A stretch of 64,000 nt of DNA from Saccharofermentans sp. Lineage in GTDB: Bacteria > Bacillota > Clostridia > Saccharofermentanales > Saccharofermentanaceae. A program made the position numbers and the translations under genes. Positions 1 to 8,771 of the stretch are shown piece by piece. The stretch covers positions 1-64,000 of the forward strand of contig JAIKYD010000040.1 of NCBI GenBank assembly GCA_024683485.1, written 5' to 3'. The notes below the pieces were generated by a model. The model ran no database searches. It saw only the letters and a list, made by a program, of their open reading frames with translations, and was not told the DNA's origin. Within the stretch, counting starts at the first letter, position 1, and each line of letters begins with the position of its first letter.

Positions 1-127
1 CGGGAACCTGGAAACGGTTCTTGTTCTTGTTGTAAGACTTCTTTAAAGCTCCGTTCCACTCTTCCTTGTTAGCCTGAAGGCTGATTACTACCTGAGAGTG
101 TTCTTTCTTCTCAATTGTGGATGCCAT
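1..127 (-). CDS. tig: Trigger factor, N-terminal fragment (runs off the window)
   Basis: The reverse strand reads MASTIEKKEHSQVVISLQAN and continues to ...KNKNRFQVP at the window edge. This is the start of the ribosome-binding domain of trigger factor, just before the family's G-F-R-x-G-K ribosome-docking signature, which lies outside the window. Trigger factor is a ribosome-associated folding chaperone and peptidyl-prolyl isomerase for nascent chains. The ATG is preceded by a clear GGAGG 7-8 bases upstream and by a sigma-A-like promoter at 173-202. Only 42 codons are present, so nothing can be said about the rest of the gene. The ORF track missed it because it is short and truncated. Confidence 0.88.
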   Translation of the reverse strand, partial: MASTIEKKEHSQVVISLQANKEEWNGALKKSYNKNKNRFQVP

Positions 128-172
128 GTTATATCCTCCAATAATTATAATTTATGAATTAGCCGAATATGA

Positions 173-202
173 ATTGTATCACAGCGCAGTCAGAGATTGC
201 AA
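173..202 (-). promoter_or_regulatory. Sigma-A-type promoter for trigger factor
   Basis: On the minus strand TTGCAA is followed after 18 bases by TACAAT, about 45 bases upstream of the tig ATG. It starts only three bases beyond the stop of the upstream nicotinamidase-like gene, so tig probably has its own transcript. Confidence 0.6.
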
Positions 203-204
203 TA

Positions 205-729
205 TTATAATACGTTAACTTGTATTCCCTTTAAGACATCAAGTGTGGCCTGATGGAGCTTAGGATCGAATGAAGCCGTAAGTTTTGAGTCTACTATTAT
301 CTCTGCCTCAGGCGCTGCAGCCTTGGCCAGAACGGCATTTGAGAGCACACAGATGTTGGATACGAGACCGCAGATCTCGATGGATTTGATCTCCTTGCTG
401 TTCTCTTCAAGATATTTAGCAAGTTCCATGCTTCCGAAACAGGGCTTTTCATATGCCTTCATGCCGGCAAGGACAGGCTTAAGTTCATCACAAAGCCCCC
501 ATCCGTCTGAACCCTTGATGCAGTGAGGTACGGGAAGGTTCTTGCCTTCCTGGGTGTCCATGTAGTTCTCCTGGTGGGTATCAAGCGTATAGACTACCTC
601 GTCACCTTCAGATTCATATTCCTTAATCCTGGCGATTATGCCTGGGATGATCTTATCAGCCCCTTCAAAGCCAAGGGCACCATCAATGAAATCCTTCTGC
701 ATGTCTACTACTACAAGAACTTTACACAT
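205..729 (-). CDS. pncA: Nicotinamidase / isochorismatase-family cysteine hydrolase
   Basis: The 174-residue protein belongs to the isochorismatase-like cysteine hydrolases. It has the N-terminal catalytic Asp motif (VVVDMQKDF, about residues 6-14) and the Cys-containing GLVSNICVLSNAV stretch with Cys near residue 127. The small size and motif spacing suit nicotinamidase (nicotinamide to nicotinate, NAD salvage), but other amides are handled by the same fold. I chose the ATG at 729, with GGAGGTG eight bases upstream, over the track start at 813, because the extra 28 codons read through a terminator hairpin and into a tRNA gene. There is no room for a normal promoter between that terminator and the start codon. 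Confidence 0.8.
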   Translation of the reverse strand: MCKVLVVVDMQKDFIDGALGFEGADKIIPGIIARIKEYESEGDEVVYTLDTHQENYMDTQEGKNLPVPHCIKGSDGWGLCDELKPVLAGMKAYEKPCFGSMELAKYLEENSKEIKSIEICGLVSNICVLSNAVLAKAAAPEAEIIVDSKLTASFDPKLHQATLDVLKGIQVNVL

Positions 730-750
730 TGTGTCCACCTCCCGGGTAAT

Positions 751-782
751 AAAAAAGCTGTTACGCGGTGTAACAGCTTTTA
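751..782 (-). terminator. Rho-independent terminator after tRNA-Arg
   Basis: Twelve-base arms AAAAGCTGTTAC and GTAACAGCTTTT flank a five-base loop, and on the minus strand a T-run follows. It lies 4 bases past the encoded CCA of the tRNA and about 21 bases before the nicotinamidase start codon. Confidence 0.85.
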
Positions 783-785
783 GTC

Positions 786-862
<77 letters not shown>

Positions 863-893
863 GTATAAGTATTGGTTTCCCAATAGCCTAATA

Positions 894-922
894 AGTTTAT
901 TACTTGATGCCTTGAATGTCAA
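894..922 (-). promoter_or_regulatory. Strong sigma-A promoter for tRNA-Arg
   Basis: A perfect -35 TTGACA (917-922) and a -10 TAAACT (894-899) are separated by exactly 17 bases on the minus strand, about 30 bases from the 5' end of the tRNA. Its -35 box shares a base with that of the divergent plus-strand promoter. Confidence 0.75.
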
Positions 923-940
923 TCACGTTTTCGTTAGAAT
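912..940 (+). promoter_or_regulatory. Divergent sigma-A promoter for the phosphatase gene
   Basis: TTGAAT (912-917), a 17-base spacer and TAGAAT (935-940) lie 30 bases upstream of the plus-strand ATG at 971. The -35 box touches the tRNA promoter's -35 box at base 917, so two polymerases could not easily occupy both. Confidence 0.6.
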
Positions 941-970
941 AACTCCTATCGTTTATATGGGAGATAAATT

Positions 971-1711
971 ATGGAAAATTATAATCCTGATTCACAGCTG
1001 GTAAAAGAACTTCCACTGATTAATTGCAGAGAGTTGGGCGGCATGCCTCTTTCTGGCGGAAAGACTTTCAGATCAGGATTATTCCTTCGTTCAGGCTCTC
1101 CCGAATGGCTTAAACCTGACCAGATCGAAGCCGTTAAGGCTTATGGCGTTAAGTCGGTAATCGACCTTCGTGCCACCGATGAACTCAAAGGGACTGGCAA
1201 TCCTTTCTCTGAAGATCCCGATGTGAAATTTTACAACGTTCCCTTATTTAACGGTGATCCTAACGGCGACGATGACAAGACCATGGAGTTCATAATCAAC
1301 AACACTTTGGGTGATTACTATGTGATCATTGCTGAAGAGATGGGCGACCGCCTGGCTGAAATTATGAGAATATTACTTTCTTCTTCGGGACTTACTCTTT
1401 TCCACTGTGCCCACGGTAAGGACAGGACCGGCGTGGTTGCTGCCCTGCTCTATCTTCTTGCCGGTGCTTCAAGAGCAAACATAGTAAAGAATTACGCTGT
1501 TTCATATGAATACCTGAAAGATTTCCTTGCTCCGTCCATTGCAAAGCTTCCTGACAACATGAAGCACATCCTTAAATCGGATGCACATAACATGGAGACT
1601 TTCCTCGATTATATCGACAGGAAATGGTACGGAGATGCAGCCAACCTGCTTATTGCTAATGGTTTTTCAACTGAAGAGATAAATGCATTAAAAATGAAAT
1701 GCATTGGTTAA
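971..1711 (+). CDS. Tyrosine-protein-phosphatase-like protein (CX5R family)
   Basis: The 246-residue protein carries the dual-specificity/tyrosine phosphatase signature HCAHGKDRTG near residue 145 (Cys nucleophile, C-x5-R loop). Upstream is the family's NCRELGG motif and a conserved SVIDLRATDE block. This matches the bacterial Tyr_phosphatase_3-like group of soluble cytosolic enzymes, some of which act on phosphotyrosine or phosphoinositides; the substrate here is unknown. No signal peptide is visible. The ATG follows GGGAGA. It is the only plus-strand gene in the first 10 kb and converges on the acyltransferase gene with 21 bases between them. Confidence 0.82.
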   Translation: MENYNPDSQLVKELPLINCRELGGMPLSGGKTFRSGLFLRSGSPEWLKPDQIEAVKAYGVKSVIDLRATDELKGTGNPFSEDPDVKFYNVPLFNGDPNGDDDKTMEFIINNTLGDYYVIIAEEMGDRLAEIMRILLSSSGLTLFHCAHGKDRTGVVAALLYLLAGASRANIVKNYAVSYEYLKDFLAPSIAKLPDNMKHILKSDAHNMETFLDYIDRKWYGDAANLLIANGFSTEEINALKMKCIG

Positions 1712-1732
1712 TATCATATAAATGCGCAAATA

Positions 1733-2797
1733 CTAATTCTGCTTATTTGCTTGTTTAGCAAAGATATTACTGCCTATTTTCCTTATAAACGATGAAAAAT
1801 AATACAGTAATAACGCAGATATAACGGTTAGCACTAAGGCCAAAGGAATAGCTATCAAACGGTTGGGAATGTATTCAACGCAGCCTAAATCGCTCTGAAC
1901 AAAAACGTGATGAACAAGATAAATGTCGTATGAATATTTGTCAGACCAATCCAAAAGCTTCCGGACTCCGGCTTTACACACAAGATTTTTGACTAATCCT
2001 CTCACAAGCAAACATATTGTTATACCAAGTGACAAATGTCCATATTCTTTGAAATTTCCGTAATTTACTTCAAAAGCATATGGAAGATCACTGTGCGGCC
2101 AATATTCGATTCTAAACTGAATAGGGATAATCAATAGACATAAAGCAATAAATACACCTAAGAAGATCCTTTTCTCAACCTTATTTCTTTTTTCAATCCG
2201 GCTGTAAATCAGTCCTAAAATGTAATTGTTTATCCAAGCCGCAGAAAAATTGGAAAATAGATTCTGTACAACCACATGCACAACAATTAACAACAAAATA
2301 AAACCTATCCAGGATTTTATTCTGTTTTCTTTATCAATCGCATAAATAACTTGTCTTAGGATCGGAGTTAAAAGATAACAAAACAAAATCATAGGAATAA
2401 ACCATAAATGTTCCAGTCCATGAATGAACCCGGATAAAGTTAATAAGTCCGATATTTTATCCCAGTCAACATTTTGAGACGTAAAACAAATGATCGGTAT
2501 AAGGACTATAGCAATAAAAACATAATAATCGATCAGAACCTTCGGAAAACATTTCTTATAAAACGGCACAGCTTCCAGCTTCTCTTTATTTCCGTATAAA
2601 TATCCTGAAATAAAGAGGAACATCTGAATTCCGACATTAAACCACCATGCCCAGGAAATATGAGCTCCATAGATATCTGTGGCAAAATCATCCCGTTGCA
2701 TTATATGGCATGAAACAATGAACAGCATTGCCAACAATCTGACAAAACTGATTGAATAATCCTTAATCTGTTTTGTGTTTGTTATGCTGTCATTCAT
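1733..2797 (-). CDS. Acyltransferase family 3 membrane protein (probable O-acetyltransferase)
   Basis: The 354-residue protein has about ten hydrophobic segments. It also has the two hallmarks of the acyltransferase-3 (OafA/NodX-like) family: an early ISFVRLLAMLFIVSCH segment with the conserved His near residue 31, and a central HLWFIPMILFCYLLTP block. Members move acetyl or other acyl groups to sugars of lipopolysaccharide, exopolysaccharide or peptidoglycan at the membrane; the acceptor cannot be told from sequence. It follows the lipoprotein gene by 26 bases on the same strand. The local sequence is visibly more A+T-rich than its neighbours, which could reflect its hydrophobic composition or horizontal acquisition. 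Confidence 0.85.
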   Translation of the reverse strand: MNDSITNTKQIKDYSISFVRLLAMLFIVSCHIMQRDDFATDIYGAHISWAWWFNVGIQMFLFISGYLYGNKEKLEAVPFYKKCFPKVLIDYYVFIAIVLIPIICFTSQNVDWDKISDLLTLSGFIHGLEHLWFIPMILFCYLLTPILRQVIYAIDKENRIKSWIGFILLLIVVHVVVQNLFSNFSAAWINNYILGLIYSRIEKRNKVEKRIFLGVFIALCLLIIPIQFRIEYWPHSDLPYAFEVNYGNFKEYGHLSLGITICLLVRGLVKNLVCKAGVRKLLDWSDKYSYDIYLVHHVFVQSDLGCVEYIPNRLIAIPLALVLTVISALLLYYFSSFIRKIGSNIFAKQANKQN

Positions 2798-2823
2798 AAT
2801 ACTGTATGCAGGATTATTGCCGA

Positions 2824-4119
2824 TTAACTGACAGGCTCGCCTAATCTGATAGTCGATACGTTGCCGTATTCGTCGAACTCGAATGACAATGCGAACTCAC
2901 CGTCACCATTCTTGAAGGAACCGGTATAACCGCACTCGTCAAACATCGGATAGACCAGAAGCAGCTCTGAAATGTTCATTCCGATATAAAGGTCCTCGGA
3001 TAACGAGAAAACAGATTGTTTCCTGAATACTACTGAAGAAAGCCTTCCTGATGTCCACTGCCCGTTCTCGAACTCGGCATCAAGGCGTATTGTCATGCCG
3101 GAATAAGCAAGGATAACCTGATCTTCCGTATGTGTTGACACAATGGGGTCTCCCAAAAGATAACGGATCTCACTTGATGTATAGGTCGAACCCATTCTGA
3201 GTCTTGCTGCACCATCTCTTGAGAAACGGAGTTCTTTTATTGATGCTGGTATATCATCTTCCACAAGGAATTTACCGTCTGACTTAAGTCTCAATTCCAC
3301 TGTCTTTGACACGATCTTAGTGCCGTCTGAAGAAAATACCTCAGGAATGACATAAGTAATATGCGTCGGTGAGAAAAGCTTGATCTCATAGTCTGATGTG
3401 ACAGTCTTAACCTTGAGCCTGTAGTAATCAGCTATGTATTCTGCCTTAGCTTGAATAACTGAGTTAAGATAGATATCCGAGTTATAAGTAGACTTGATGA
3501 CGGCTTCAAGACCATCGACATTACCATCATCGATCATCTCAAAGTAGTGGTTGATATAAGAATACGCAAGCATAGAATCAACTATAAAGTCTCCCGGAAG
3601 AGAATAAACGTTGTCCTTCTTTGAGAGCATAAACATTACAGGCGGAGCGCTCGGAGCCTTATCTTTTGAATAACAGAGCTCGACTACATCCAGGTCGCCA
3701 TATTTGTAGACGGACTGAAAACCGTCCATCTCGCCACTGTCTATTGATGCAAAATATGCCTGTTTATCCTCTTCATTCAATATTCTGAAAGAATCAGGAG
3801 TGCCGTGTTCTGATGAGTTCTTTCTTAAAATAGAACAGTACTCTGAGAACATTGAATACGAAAGACCGTCAAGCTGGTTCTTGGGAAACTTGGCATAGCA
3901 GTCTGCAACGTTGGCATCACTTATAACCGCATTAGTTACAAGCCTTGCAAGTTCGGCTTCAGATAAGGGCTTCTGTGTAACGCCGTGGGTAAGATTATCT
4001 ATTAAGTTACATCCGGTAAGTCCCAAAACTCCGAATACTACGGAAATACACATGATAACAGCAAGGGCTCTTGTAAGAGCACCTTTGAATACTTTCCTGC
4101 TGTTATCTGCTTTATTCAC
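2824..4119 (-). CDS. Putative lipoprotein of unknown function with two small repeat-like C-terminal segments
   Basis: I start at GTG 4119, which has AGAGGAT seven bases upstream and begins two bases past the rlmB stop; the track ATG at 4155 would overlap rlmB. The result is a 431-residue protein with a basic N-terminus, a hydrophobic segment and the lipobox LTGC, so it should be lipid-anchored outside the membrane. The middle is unrecognised. Near the C-terminus, MGSTYTSSEIRYLLGDP and LYIGMNISELLLVYP each resemble the 'G-x-s-x-x-e-v-x-x-l-l-G-x-P' start of small BLIP/SmpA-like modules. That similarity is by eye only. It sits at the end of the cysS-mrnC-rlmB run and may be co-transcribed. I do not assign a function. 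Confidence 0.65.
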   Translation of the reverse strand: MNKADNSRKVFKGALTRALAVIMCISVVFGVLGLTGCNLIDNLTHGVTQKPLSEAELARLVTNAVISDANVADCYAKFPKNQLDGLSYSMFSEYCSILRKNSSEHGTPDSFRILNEEDKQAYFASIDSGEMDGFQSVYKYGDLDVVELCYSKDKAPSAPPVMFMLSKKDNVYSLPGDFIVDSMLAYSYINHYFEMIDDGNVDGLEAVIKSTYNSDIYLNSVIQAKAEYIADYYRLKVKTVTSDYEIKLFSPTHITYVIPEVFSSDGTKIVSKTVELRLKSDGKFLVEDDIPASIKELRFSRDGAARLRMGSTYTSSEIRYLLGDPIVSTHTEDQVILAYSGMTIRLDAEFENGQWTSGRLSSVVFRKQSVFSLSEDLYIGMNISELLLVYPMFDECGYTGSFKNGDGEFALSFEFDEYGNVSTIRLGEPVS

Positions 4120-4120
4120 T

Positions 4121-4987
4121 TTAATCCTCTTTTCTTCTCTTCGCCTGTGCCTCAAAGAGAACTACTCCTGCTGCAACAGCGGCATTAAGGCTGTTAACGT
4201 GACCTGACATCGGAATGGATACCGTGAAATCACAGCATTTTCTGACGCCGTCTCTCATGCCGTCACCTTCACTGCCGATAACCACTACGAGATTACCTGA
4301 ATAATCAGCATTGTGGTATTCGTAGTCGGCATTCATGTCAGTACCGCAGACCCAGAAGTTTTCTTTCTCCTTAAGTCTTGTAAGCGTCTGCGCAAGGTTG
4401 GTTACTCTTGCGACGGGCACGTATTCGATGGCACCTGCCGAAGCCTTGGCGACCATTGAATCTAATGCGACAGAACGTCTCTCAGGGATGATGACACCGT
4501 CAACGCCGCAGCAGTCGGAGATCCTCAGGATAGAGCCAAGATTATAGGCATCCTTAATCTCATCCAATGCTACGAGAAGAGCCGGTCTTCCTTCTTCCCT
4601 GCACTTAGCTATTATCTCATCAAGATCGGCATAGCTATGAGGCGCAACTGAGGCAATAACACCCTGATGGTTATGAGTGGCACTCATCTTATCGAGGATC
4701 TGTCTTGTAGCTCTTGTTACTACGATGCCGCGCTTGTTTGCTTCATCTAAGATCCTGATGAGTCCGTGATCTAACGGCTTGTCTCCCTCAGGCTTTAAGA
4801 TCCAGATCTTGTTGAAGTCCCTTCCTGCCGCCAAAGCTTCAGTTACGGCATTTCTGCCTTCGAGCTTATCTGTTGCCCCCTCATTAGTGAAAGCATCGTC
4901 CTGACGCGGACGTCTTTCCTGGGATCTTGCACCTTCAGGTCTTCTCTGTCTCTTATCCTGGTTAAAATGTCTCTTGCCTTTATCCAT
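4121..4987 (-). CDS. rlmB: 23S rRNA 2'-O-methyltransferase, TrmH/RlmB (SpoU) family
   Basis: This 288-residue enzyme has the three SpoU motifs: LDEIKDAYNLGSILRISDC (motif 1 with the Asn-Leu-Gly-x-x-x-Arg), VVVIGSEGDGM (motif 2) and SIPMSGHVNSLNAAVAAG (motif 3). These form the trefoil-knot SAM site. The N-terminal substrate-binding part begins with LEGRNAVTEAL, typical of RlmB, which methylates a guanosine of 23S rRNA. A basic, low-complexity extension of about 40 residues precedes it. The gene directly follows mrnC (2-base gap) and cysS, the conserved Bacillota order. Confidence 0.93.
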   Translation of the reverse strand: MDKGKRHFNQDKRQRRPEGARSQERRPRQDDAFTNEGATDKLEGRNAVTEALAAGRDFNKIWILKPEGDKPLDHGLIRILDEANKRGIVVTRATRQILDKMSATHNHQGVIASVAPHSYADLDEIIAKCREEGRPALLVALDEIKDAYNLGSILRISDCCGVDGVIIPERRSVALDSMVAKASAGAIEYVPVARVTNLAQTLTRLKEKENFWVCGTDMNADYEYHNADYSGNLVVVIGSEGDGMRDGVRKCCDFTVSIPMSGHVNSLNAAVAAGVVLFEAQAKRRKED

Positions 4988-4989
4988 CT

Positions 4990-5412
4990 TTATGTCTCTG
5001 TTTCCTTGGTTATCACGCCGTCACATATATCGAAGCTCTTATAGATCAGGTATTCCATTCTCGGTTCCTCGTTATTGAGGAAAAGATAACCGATAAGAGC
5101 TTCAAATCCGGTCGCATACATATAGTCTGCATGGTTTGCGTTCTTAGATACGGCATGAGGATTTGAATTCTTGCCGCGCCTGAAATAATCCGTCTCTGTC
5201 TCCGTCAGTTCATCTGCCAGAATCCTTATGCTTGCGGCCTGGGCTTCAGCCGATACATAACGGACTGTGTTGTTATGCATCTTGTTGTTGCTGCCGGCCC
5301 CAAGAGTCGCCGACTTGCATCTGGCATAGAGCTCGTAGATTGAGTCGCCTATGTATGCAAGAACCAACGGCGAGACTTCTCTTAAGTCCTGGGCAATGAA
5401 CGGTTTGATCAT
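4990..5412 (-). CDS. mrnC: Mini-ribonuclease III
   Basis: The 140-residue protein is a stand-alone RNase III catalytic domain without a dsRNA-binding domain. The motif PLVLAYIGDSIYELYAR carries the Asp of the active site, and GFEALIGYLF supplies the conserved Glu. Mini-III matures the ends of 23S rRNA. Length and the position between cysS and rlmB fit the family well. It begins 3 bases after the cysS stop, so translation is probably coupled. Confidence 0.93.
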   Translation of the reverse strand: MIKPFIAQDLREVSPLVLAYIGDSIYELYARCKSATLGAGSNNKMHNNTVRYVSAEAQAASIRILADELTETETDYFRRGKNSNPHAVSKNANHADYMYATGFEALIGYLFLNNEEPRMEYLIYKSFDICDGVITKETET

Positions 5413-5415
5413 CAG

Positions 5416-6822
5416 TTACGCCTTCTCGATCTTAAAGCCGCCGGGTACGTCCTTTACGGTGTAGCCCTTAGCTTGGATCTCATCTCTGATCCTGTCTGCC
5501 TCAGCATAGTCCTTAGCCTTCTTGGCTTCAGCTCTCTTATTTGCAAGTTCTGTGATCTCTTCAGGGATCTCGTCTTCAAGATCTAAGAGGATTCCAAGAA
5601 CACCGGTAAGCTCAACGATCTTATCTCTTGCAGCCTGAAGCGTTTCTTTGGATACCTTTGCTTCCTGTGCGCTCGAGTTTGTCTGGCGTACAAGGTTAAA
5701 GATATCAGTGATCGCATCGGCACTGTTGAGGTCGTCATCCATGTGTGCCTTGAAGCTGTCAGTTGCTGCTGCTATTGCATCGTTAAGAACCTTATCAGCT
5801 TCCGGCTCACCTGCAAGGTTACCGCTGTTAAGTACGAAGTCTGCATTTCTTACGCAGTTGGAGATTCTTCCAAGGCTCGTCTGCGCTGCTGCAAGAAGCT
5901 CGTCAGAGAAATTGATGGGGCTTCTGTAATGTCCCAAAAGTATGAAGAATCTTACGACGTTATAGGGATACTTCTTTACGATGTCTCTAATCGTGAAGAA
6001 GTTGCCCAAAGACTTACTCATCTTCTCACCGTCGATGTTGACGAATGCGTTATGAACCCAGTAGTTGCAGAATGTGCACCCGTTTGCAGCTTCGCTCTGT
6101 GCGATCTCGTTCTCGTGGTGCGGGAAGATAAGATCCTGTCCGCCGCCGTGGATATCGATGGTATCACCAAGGTACTGCTTGATCATGGCAGAGCACTCAA
6201 TGTGCCAGCCGGGTCTTCCCTCACCCCAGGGTGAACCCCATGAAGGCTCGCCTTCCTTCTTGAACTTCCAGACTGCGAAGTCACCGGGATTCTTCTTGCC
6301 TTCATAAGAAGCCTTACGCTCACCGCCGCCTGCTGCGAGCTCATCGAGATTATAGTGTGAGAGCTTACCGTAATCAGCCTTCTTGGTTACGTCGAAGTAA
6401 ACGCCGTCACCTTCGATAATGTATGTGAAGCCCTTCTCTTCCATTGCTTTGATAAGACCGATAATGGCCTTCATGGAATGAGTTGCTCTGGGCTGGTATG
6501 TCTGTCTCTTGATATTGAGACCGTCAGCATCAACGTAGTATTCCTTGATAAATCTGTCGGCAAGTTCTTCAACAGTAATGCCTTCTTCGTTGGCACGCTT
6601 GATCATCTTATCGTCGATGTCCGTGAAGTTCTGAACGAAAGTTACATCGTAACCGGAATACTCAAGATATCTGGCAAGCGTATCAAAAGTAACGAATGGT
6701 CTGGCATTGCCGAGATGGAAATAGTTATAGACCGTAGGGCCGCAAGCATACATCTTTACCTTGCCGGGCTCAATCGTCTTGAATTCTTCTTTTGTTCTTG
6801 TGAGTGTATTGTAAAGTTTCAT
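5416..6822 (-). CDS. cysS: Cysteinyl-tRNA synthetase
   Basis: The 468-residue class I synthetase charges tRNA-Cys. The N-terminal [20 protein letters not shown] includes a zinc-ligand Cys and the HIGH-type motif (HLGN). GWHIECSAM and [15 protein letters not shown] hold the other zinc ligands. KMSKS is present near residue 270. The ATG is preceded by AGGAGAAC. It heads the cysS-mrnC-rlmB group. No T-box leader is seen between it and the small RNA upstream, so tRNA-Cys-dependent attenuation is not evident. Confidence 0.96.
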   Translation of the reverse strand: MKLYNTLTRTKEEFKTIEPGKVKMYACGPTVYNYFHLGNARPFVTFDTLARYLEYSGYDVTFVQNFTDIDDKMIKRANEEGITVEELADRFIKEYYVDADGLNIKRQTYQPRATHSMKAIIGLIKAMEEKGFTYIIEGDGVYFDVTKKADYGKLSHYNLDELAAGGGERKASYEGKKNPGDFAVWKFKKEGEPSWGSPWGEGRPGWHIECSAMIKQYLGDTIDIHGGGQDLIFPHHENEIAQSEAANGCTFCNYWVHNAFVNIDGEKMSKSLGNFFTIRDIVKKYPYNVVRFFILLGHYRSPINFSDELLAAAQTSLGRISNCVRNADFVLNSGNLAGEPEADKVLNDAIAAATDSFKAHMDDDLNSADAITDIFNLVRQTNSSAQEAKVSKETLQAARDKIVELTGVLGILLDLEDEIPEEITELANKRAEAKKAKDYAEADRIRDEIQAKGYTVKDVPGGFKIEKA

Positions 6823-6901
6823 AGTTGTTCTCCTGTCATATTGAATTAGTTAGATAGATATCAGCAAAAATCAACATCGACAGGATCTGCTATTAATAAG
6901 C

Positions 6902-6931
6902 AAAAAAACAACGCCTGCCACTATATGGGCA
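6902..6931 (-). terminator. Rho-independent terminator of the small RNA
   Basis: On the minus strand the arms CTGCC and GGCAG flank an eight-base loop and are followed by GCGTTG and seven Ts (6902-6908). The 5' arm also belongs to the proposed closing stem of the RNA, so terminator and closing-stem pairing would be mutually exclusive. Confidence 0.7.
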
Positions 6932-7160
6932 GCCGAGTCAAATGCATTCAAATTGTTTCCTTCAACAAGAAGTTCCATTACTTCTAACCTTCCGATAACC
7001 CCCGAAACAAAGTGGACTCTGATTGACACCCGGAAATCCAGGGCGGTGCTCAGGTGTCAGATCTCAATAGTCCAACTTACAAGGCTTTACATCAAAAAGA
7101 CAGGCCCAAGCTCCTTATTACGTCATGTAGGTCCAATTTAGAGGCCACCATGCTCGAGTT
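6902..7160 (-). ncRNA. ssrS: Stand-alone structured RNA of about 250 nt, candidate 6S RNA
   Basis: The stretch between purB and cysS has no supportable ORF but has its own TATAAT promoter and its own terminator. The predicted transcript folds back on itself along most of its length. Near the ends ATGGTGGCC pairs with GGCTGCCCAT (with one bulge and G-U pairs), then AAATTG with CAATTT. Further in, AAGTTGGACT pairs with AGTCCACTT and TGACACC with GGTGTCA. A side hairpin AGAAGT/ACTTCT sits in the 3' half. A single long interrupted hairpin with paired ends is the architecture of 6S RNA, which binds the sigma-A RNA polymerase. 6S genes are known to lie beside purine genes in several bacteria, and here purB is adjacent. 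I saw no SRP, RNase P or tmRNA signature. The family name is an inference; the existence of an RNA gene is better supported. The remaining 6823-6901 holds only the cysS leader. Confidence 0.5.
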
Positions 7161-7166
7161 ATTAGT

Positions 7167-7195
7167 ATTATATCAAAATGTACGCGCATTAAAAA
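7167..7195 (-). promoter_or_regulatory. Promoter of the small RNA
   Basis: A perfect -10 TATAAT (7167-7172) is preceded at 17 bases by a weak -35 TTTTTA on the minus strand. Transcription should begin close to 7160. The stretch from here to the purB terminator (7196-7256) shows nothing else. Confidence 0.6.
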
Positions 7196-7256
7196 TATTA
7201 TTCGGGAAATCCTAACGGTAAAAGAAGACCATTCTGGAAGAAAATCTCAAAAGTTC

Positions 7257-7297
7257 AAAATAAAAACCTCCGCACAAGCAATCTGCGAGCACGGAGG
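7257..7297 (-). terminator. Rho-independent terminator after purB
   Basis: The stem CCTCCG (7292-7297) / CGGAGG (7267-7272), with further inner pairing of the loop, is followed by TTTTTATTTTG on the minus strand, about 30 bases beyond the purB stop. It separates purB from the small-RNA promoter. Confidence 0.8.
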
Positions 7298-7328
7298 ACT
7301 TTGGTAATCGTGGACTAAATCTGTGATC

Positions 7329-8771
7329 TTAAACATTCAGTTCAACTTCACTTACTTCAAGGTCATCCTTATGCGCAGCCAACAACGGTCTGACACACTC
7401 ATTAAGGAATGTGTCAACCTGCTCGGGACATCGGCCTGTATAAAGCTTGGGATCTCTGAGTTTAATGAGTTCTTCCATCGTCATGCCAAACTTCGGATCA
7501 GCTGCGATCCTCTCGAGAAGATCGTTGGGCTTGCCTTCATTCTTAACAACAGAACCGGCCTGCATAGAGAGCTGGCGGATCTCCTCGTGGAGTTCCTGTC
7601 TGTTGCCGCCCTTCTTTGTTGCCTCCATCATAATATTCTCTGTCATCATGAACGGAAGCTCATCGAGAATGTGCTTCTCTATCATCTTGGGATAGACAAC
7701 AAGGCCTGATACAACGTTCGTGTAAATACCAAGGATGGCATCAACAGAAAGAAATGCCTCAGGCACTGAAATTCTCTTGTTTGCAGAGTCATCCAATGTT
7801 CTCTCGAACCACTGCTCTGAAGAAGTCATGGCAGGATTAAGAACATCTGCGATCACATATCTTGAGAGCGATGCGATCCTCTCAGATCTCATCGGGTTCC
7901 TCTTATAAGCCATAGCGGAAGATCCGATCTGATTCTTCTCAAAAGGCTCCTCGATCTCCTTCAGGTGCTGAAGAAGTCTTATATCATTGGAGAACTTGTG
8001 AGCACTCTGAGCAATGCCTGCAAGCGCTGAAAGAACTGTGAAATCGATCTTTCTGGAATAGGTCTGTCCTGATACATAATAGGACTGTTCAAAACCCATT
8101 TTCGCGCAGATCTTCTTATCAAGCTCAACGCACTTTGCATGATCCCCGTCGAAAAGATCATAGAAAGAAGCCTGTGTTCCGGTAGTGCCTTTGCACCCGA
8201 GGAGCTTTAACGAAGCGATCGCACTTTCGACTGTCTCAAGATCGAAAACAAGATCCTGAAGCCAGAGCGTAGCCCTCTTACCTACCGTAACGAGCTGAGC
8301 AGGCTGGAAATGAGTAAATCCCAAAGTAGGCATAGCCTTGTATTCATCTGCAAAATCAGCAAGTTTAGAGATAAGAACCACAAGTCTCTTCTTAATGAGT
8401 TCCAATGCTTCTCTCATTATGATGATATCTGTATTGTCACCGACATAGCATGATGTCGCGCCCAGATGGATGATGGCGTCAGCACCGGAACCTTTGACCT
8501 GCTTACCGTACGAATGAACATGGGCCATTACGTCGTGACGGCGGATCTTCTCCTCCGCAGCCGCATCCTCATAATCGATATCATCCTTATGTGCCTTGAG
8601 ATCAGCTATCTGTTCATCAGTAATGTTAAGACCTAACTCCTTCTCAGCCTCTGCAAGCGCGATCCAAAGAAGTCTCCACGTGCGGAACTTCTTGTCAGGT
8701 GAGAATATGTACTGCATCTCCTTGCTTGCATAGCGGGAGTTCAAAGGGCTCTCGTATGTATCTTTCATCAT
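7329..8771 (-). CDS. purB: Adenylosuccinate lyase
   Basis: This 480-residue fumarase/aspartase-superfamily enzyme acts twice in purine synthesis, splitting SAICAR and adenylosuccinate to release fumarate. The signature loop SSAMAYKRNPMRSERI is intact, as are the conserved GATSCYVGDNTD and TGTQASF segments that build the shared tetrameric active site. The start codon overlaps the stop of the upstream aminotransferase as TAATG, with a second ATG directly after, so translation is coupled. A strong terminator follows. The longer C-terminal part resembles the long-form PurB of Clostridia. Confidence 0.95.
   Translation of the reverse strand: MMKDTYESPLNSRYASKEMQYIFSPDKKFRTWRLLWIALAEAEKELGLNITDEQIADLKAHKDDIDYEDAAAEEKIRRHDVMAHVHSYGKQVKGSGADAIIHLGATSCYVGDNTDIIIMREALELIKKRLVVLISKLADFADEYKAMPTLGFTHFQPAQLVTVGKRATLWLQDLVFDLETVESAIASLKLLGCKGTTGTQASFYDLFDGDHAKCVELDKKICAKMGFEQSYYVSGQTYSRKIDFTVLSALAGIAQSAHKFSNDIRLLQHLKEIEEPFEKNQIGSSAMAYKRNPMRSERIASLSRYVIADVLNPAMTSSEQWFERTLDDSANKRISVPEAFLSVDAILGIYTNVVSGLVVYPKMIEKHILDELPFMMTENIMMEATKKGGNRQELHEEIRQLSMQAGSVVKNEGKPNDLLERIAADPKFGMTMEELIKLRDPKLYTGRCPEQVDTFLNECVRPLLAAHKDDLEVSEVELNV

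Noticed and set aside
6823-7160. T-box leader for cysS
   Set aside because: The GGTGGCC near the RNA start is not followed by the conserved T-box core, and the RNA has its own terminator before the cysS leader.
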